Of a stretch of DNA of 64,000 nt, positions 61,081-64,000 are shown in pieces; the first letter of the stretch is position 1, and every line of letters begins with the position of its first letter. A program made the translations under genes and the position numbers. This DNA comes from Strongylocentrotus droebachiensis (lineage: Eukaryota; Echinodermata; Echinoidea; Camarodonta; Strongylocentrotidae). The notes under the pieces were generated by a model. That model was not told the DNA's origin, searched no databases, and saw nothing but the letters and a program-made list of their open reading frames with translations. The stretch spans positions 1 to 64,000 of the forward strand of contig JAVYIG010004950.1 in the NCBI GenBank assembly GCA_035222895.1, in the 5' to 3' direction.

Positions 61081-64000
61081 TTGAATACCTTGAATACCTT
61101 GAATACCAAAGCTTCTGGAAGAAAGCCGTCTCCAGCTGCCAAGCTTCCAGGTCTAACTTCAAGGGGGGGGGGGGGATGTCCCAGCTTCCGGGTCTTGCAC
61201 CATAGTCATTTTACATCTGCATCTTGCTTGCTGGGTCATATCAGGATTGTCATAATTGGAGTGTCAACTGGGAGAAGGGTGAATGATATTGCTCCTTCTT
61301 CCAGTGTTTGTCGAGTCTGGCTTTAAAGCTGTTTACCGAGGTTGCAGATACTACCAACTCAGGGAGGGAGTTCCAGTCATTGAGGACCCTGTGGCTAAAT
61401 GAGTCTTGCCTGAGTTTGGAGTTGCACCTGGGTTTGGTCAGTTTGAAAGCATGCCCTCTCGTTGTTGAATTGATTGCAGGTGTGAAGAATTGGGTAGAGT
61501 CCAACCTGTCAATGTTCTGCATCAACTTGAACACCTGAATCATGTCTCCTCGGCGGCGGCGGTGGCTAAGTGAGGGAAGCTTCAAACTCTCAAGTCTCTC
61601 ATGGTAGCTTTGGTGTTTTATCTCTGGTACCATTTTTGTTGCTCTTTTTTGTACTTTCTCTATGATTTTTTCGTCCTTCACATAGCGAGGGTGCCAGATT
61701 ACATTGCCATATTCCAATATGGGACGAACAAGACCTTTATAGAGGAGTGGAATTGTTGATCTGTCCTTGCAAGTGAAAGATCTACGTATGCGAGCTAAAA
61801 CTCCATTTGCTTTTCTAGCAGCAATTGCAGATTGTTGATGAAATCTGAGCTTCTCGTCAATGACAACTCCAAGGTCCTTTTCTTCTTTGGTTTCTGGGAT
61901 CTTTACACTATCTAGCTCATATTCCCTCCGTGGATTGCCTACCCCTAGGTGCAGGGTCTTGCATTTCTTTGCATTGAAGTGGAGCTGCCATTTCTCTGAC
62001 CATCCCTCAAGTTTCTGTACGTCTCTCTGCAGGGTGGTGTAGTCTTCCTCAGACGTAGCTTTGCCATACAGTTTGGTGTCATCTGCAAAGATTTTGACTG
62101 CTGCCTCAATCTCGTCAGGAAGGTCATTTATGTAGATGACAAATAGAAGAGGTCCGAGCACGCTCCCTTGCGGTACTCCACTGGTGACTGGGGTCCAATC
62201 TGACATGTTGTGGTTCACAACCACTCTCTGCTTCCGTTCAGTGAGGAAGTCTTGGATCCACGTTCTGATAGGACCAGAGATTCCATAGGCCTCGAGCTTG
62301 TGTATTAGACGCTGGTGTGGAACCGAGTCAAAAGCCTTACTAAAATCAAGGTACACTACGTCAATAGACTCCCCCTTGTCGATCAAGTCCGTCCATGCTT
62401 CCATAGCACACAGCAGTTGTGTCATACAGGACCTTCCAGGGACGAATCCATGCTGATGGTCACTGAATAGGTCATTGGTCAGCATATGGTCAGATACTTC
62501 ATCTCTGATCAGAGATTCCATGAGTTTGCAACAGACAGAGGTCAGACTTATTGGTCTGTAGTTGCTAGGATCTTTCTTGCAGCCTTTCTTGAAAACTGGA
62601 GCAACATTGCTTTGCTTCCATCTAGTTGGTAGTTTACCTTCTTCCAAGGACTTGTTGTAAATTATGGAGAGAGGTAGACAGGTTGCTGGGGCTGTTTCAC
62701 GGAGTAGGCATGGATGTAAGTTGTCCGGTCCGGCACTCTTATATTTTGACAAGTTTTTAAGCTTGCGTAGAACATTATCTGGGGTAATAGTGACAGTCTC
62801 TACTGGTTCTCCTTGGTATTTGCTGTCAAGAGTGGGAATATGTTCTTTGTCCTCATTTGTGAATGTTGTTGCAAAATATTTGCTCAGAATATCTGCTTTC
62901 TCTTTGTCGTTACTGGTCACTTGACTATCACCTTTCATTAAGTCTCCAATCTGGCTCCGTGAGTTCAATCTCCCATTTGTGTATTTCCAGAAGGCTTTGG
63001 GGTTGGTTTTGATATTTTTGGCAATATCTCTCTCAAAGTCTAAGCAGAGCTTCTTGGTTAAGTGTCGCAAGTCCTTGGCTTCCTTGTTTGCAGTCACCTT
63101 ATCTTCCATTCTGCCCGTTGCGATGTAGTTGGTCCATGCTTTTGCTTTCCTCTTCTGTTTTCTCATGGCAAATTTTGTCATCCATGCATGCTTCTTCTTC
63201 CTTCCATTTGCCCTTGTTGTAGGAATATGTTTCTGCATCTGGATAGTCAAATGTCTCTCTAGGGACTCCCAAGCCTCGTTTGTTGAAAGGTCACCCATCT
63301 CCCTTTCCCAGTCGACCTCATTCAGCTCATTCACTATTTCCTTGTACTGCCCTCTATGGTACTGTGGTCTTGGTGAATGACCACTTCCTTTGTCAGGGTA
63401 GACTAGGAGATCGAATAGGAGGCACACATGGTCGCTATTTCCAAGTCCTGGCAGGAAGTCAATGTTTGTAATGATGTCATCTCTATTAGTTAAGAGGAGG
63501 TCAAGCAGGTTTGGTGTTTGGTTCTCTCTGTATCTAGTGCTCTCCTCTACATGTTGCGTTAAAAAGCAGTCCTCTATTGCATCTATGAATGCTTCTTCTG
63601 ATTTTTTTGATGTAGTGTGGGTTTCCCAGTTGATACTAGCATAGTTGAAGTCACCGGCAATCAACAGATAAGATGCCTGCAGTTCCCATGCTTTGCAAAT
63701 GAGCTGGCATAGCTTTGTGTTGTTCTCCTTATCACTGGAGGGGCTTCTGTAGATGCACCCCATCACAAGTTTGTCGTTTCCTCTCAGTTTCATGGTTACC
63801 CACAGGTTTTCCTCAAAGTCATGCAGGACTTCAGTTCCATCAACTAAGTTAGCCAAGGTGTCAGTGATGTAGATTGCTACTCCTCTCTTGCCTAGTCTTC
63901 CAATGTTGCTGTGCAGTGTAAAGCCGTCAATCTTTATGTCGTTCTCTGTCACCTCGTCTCGTACATTTTTGGGAAGGACTTCAGTTGCAAGCACAATATC
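61081..64000 (-). mobile_element. Non-LTR retrotransposon (CR1/L2-like), 3' part
   Basis: The element runs on the minus strand from beyond the window edge to a 3' tail of three copies of TTGAATACC (plus-strand sense, 61081-61107). Short tandem tails of 8-9 bp are characteristic of CR1/L2-type LINEs. The 3' UTR between the stop codon and the tail is about 140 bp and contains a run of G at 61164-61174. It lies antisense to SMARCD, probably in its intron. Confidence 0.85.
61250..64000 (-). CDS. CR1/jockey-type LINE ORF2 (endonuclease + reverse transcriptase), 5' end outside window
   Basis: This is a retrotransposon polyprotein of at least 916 codons, open to the window edge. The first ATG-like codon at 63994 is GTG, not a real start; the frame continues upstream as DIVLATEV. 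Counting from that GTG, the endonuclease/exonuclease/phosphatase domain covers roughly residues 1-195: the TEV glutamate near residue 5, GDFN at 114-117 and SDH at 187-189. The reverse transcriptase spans about 400-680: AGPDNLHP at 421, RPISLTS at 480, LDFSKAFD at 549, GVPQGSVLGPLLF at 606 and catalytic FADD at 636-639. A C-terminal region with WHPRYV and a Trp-rich end is typical of CR1/L2/jockey elements. The stop TGA is at 61250-61252. No frameshift or internal stop is seen, so the copy is young. It makes and inserts element cDNA at nicked chromosomal DNA. Only about the first 40 residues of the endonuclease, and any ORF1, are missing. Confidence 0.95.
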   Translation of the reverse strand, partial: DIVLATEVLPKNVRDEVTENDIKIDGFTLHSNIGRLGKRGVAIYITDTLANLVDGTEVLHDFEENLWVTMKLRGNDKLVMGCIYRSPSSDKENNTKLCQLICKAWELQASYLLIAGDFNYASINWETHTTSKKSEEAFIDAIEDCFLTQHVEESTRYRENQTPNLLDLLLTNRDDIITNIDFLPGLGNSDHVCLLFDLLVYPDKGSGHSPRPQYHRGQYKEIVNELNEVDWEREMGDLSTNEAWESLERHLTIQMQKHIPTTRANGRKKKHAWMTKFAMRKQKRKAKAWTNYIATGRMEDKVTANKEAKDLRHLTKKLCLDFERDIAKNIKTNPKAFWKYTNGRLNSRSQIGDLMKGDSQVTSNDKEKADILSKYFATTFTNEDKEHIPTLDSKYQGEPVETVTITPDNVLRKLKNLSKYKSAGPDNLHPCLLRETAPATCLPLSIIYNKSLEEGKLPTRWKQSNVAPVFKKGCKKDPSNYRPISLTSVCCKLMESLIRDEVSDHMLTNDLFSDHQHGFVPGRSCMTQLLCAMEAWTDLIDKGESIDVVYLDFSKAFDSVPHQRLIHKLEAYGISGPIRTWIQDFLTERKQRVVVNHNMSDWTPVTSGVPQGSVLGPLLFVIYINDLPDEIEAAVKIFADDTKLYGKATSEEDYTTLQRDVQKLEGWSEKWQLHFNAKKCKTLHLGVGNPRREYELDSVKIPETKEEKDLGVVIDEKLRFHQQSAIAARKANGVLARIRRSFTCKDRSTIPLLYKGLVRPILEYGNVIWHPRYVKDEKIIEKVQKRATKMVPEIKHQSYHERLESLKLPSLSHRRRRGDMIQVFKLMQNIDRLDSTQFFTPAINSTTRGHAFKLTKPRCNSKLRQDSFSHRVLNDWNSLPELVVSATSVNSFKARLDKHWKKEQYHSPFSQLTLQL

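Overview
The window is eukaryotic, AT-rich, almost entirely non-coding genomic DNA from an animal. It has long introns, many purine/pyrimidine microsatellites, tRNA-derived SINEs, several families of small inverted-repeat transposons and one long non-LTR retrotransposon. The only host coding sequence I can support is two consecutive exons of a SMARCD (BAF60/BAP60) gene, a SWI/SNF chromatin-remodelling subunit. A TTAGGG-type repeat tract and the style of the repeats suit a marine deuterostome invertebrate, most likely an echinoderm such as a sea urchin. The organism assignment is an inference and not firm.

Layout. 1-20 kb: no recognisable host gene. It holds minisatellites (690-1060, 5155-5415, 5820-6165, 7845-8875, 14216-15570), a SINE, members of two MITE families (AGGCCTGTC-type and TTAA-type), and a 649-bp hAT-like element (14582-15230) with a perfect 8-bp target duplication, nested in a GT-rich minisatellite. 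20-26 kb: three related ~1.5-1.8 kb repeat units, two of them joined directly, two followed by a shared tail with a 24-bp hairpin. 26-47 kb: gene-poor DNA with small duplications, a cluster of a repeated CTCATGAATATGCAT motif (28.0-28.4 kb), further MITEs, a TIR element (39638-40191) carrying the same reverse-transcriptase-derived core as the hAT element at 14.6 kb, and a tRNA-type SINE (44.8 kb). 47-50 kb: a Harbinger-like MITE, a 770-bp TTAA-flanked element containing a ~390-bp inverted repeat, and a 90-bp microRNA-like hairpin. 52.2-53.6 kb: the two SMARCD exons on the + strand, separated by a 1,150-bp intron that holds a foldback sequence, a G-run, TTAGGG-like repeats and a SINE. 53.6-64 kb: no further SMARCD exon recognised, so this is probably one long intron or the gene is interrupted. 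It contains SINEs, GA-rich tracts, foldback elements and, at the end on the minus strand, a CR1/jockey-type LINE with an open frame that runs off the window edge.

Most open frames longer than 60 codons are translations of microsatellites or transposons and are not annotated as genes. All family names for repeats rest on visible terminal repeats, target duplications and motifs; no database comparison was possible.
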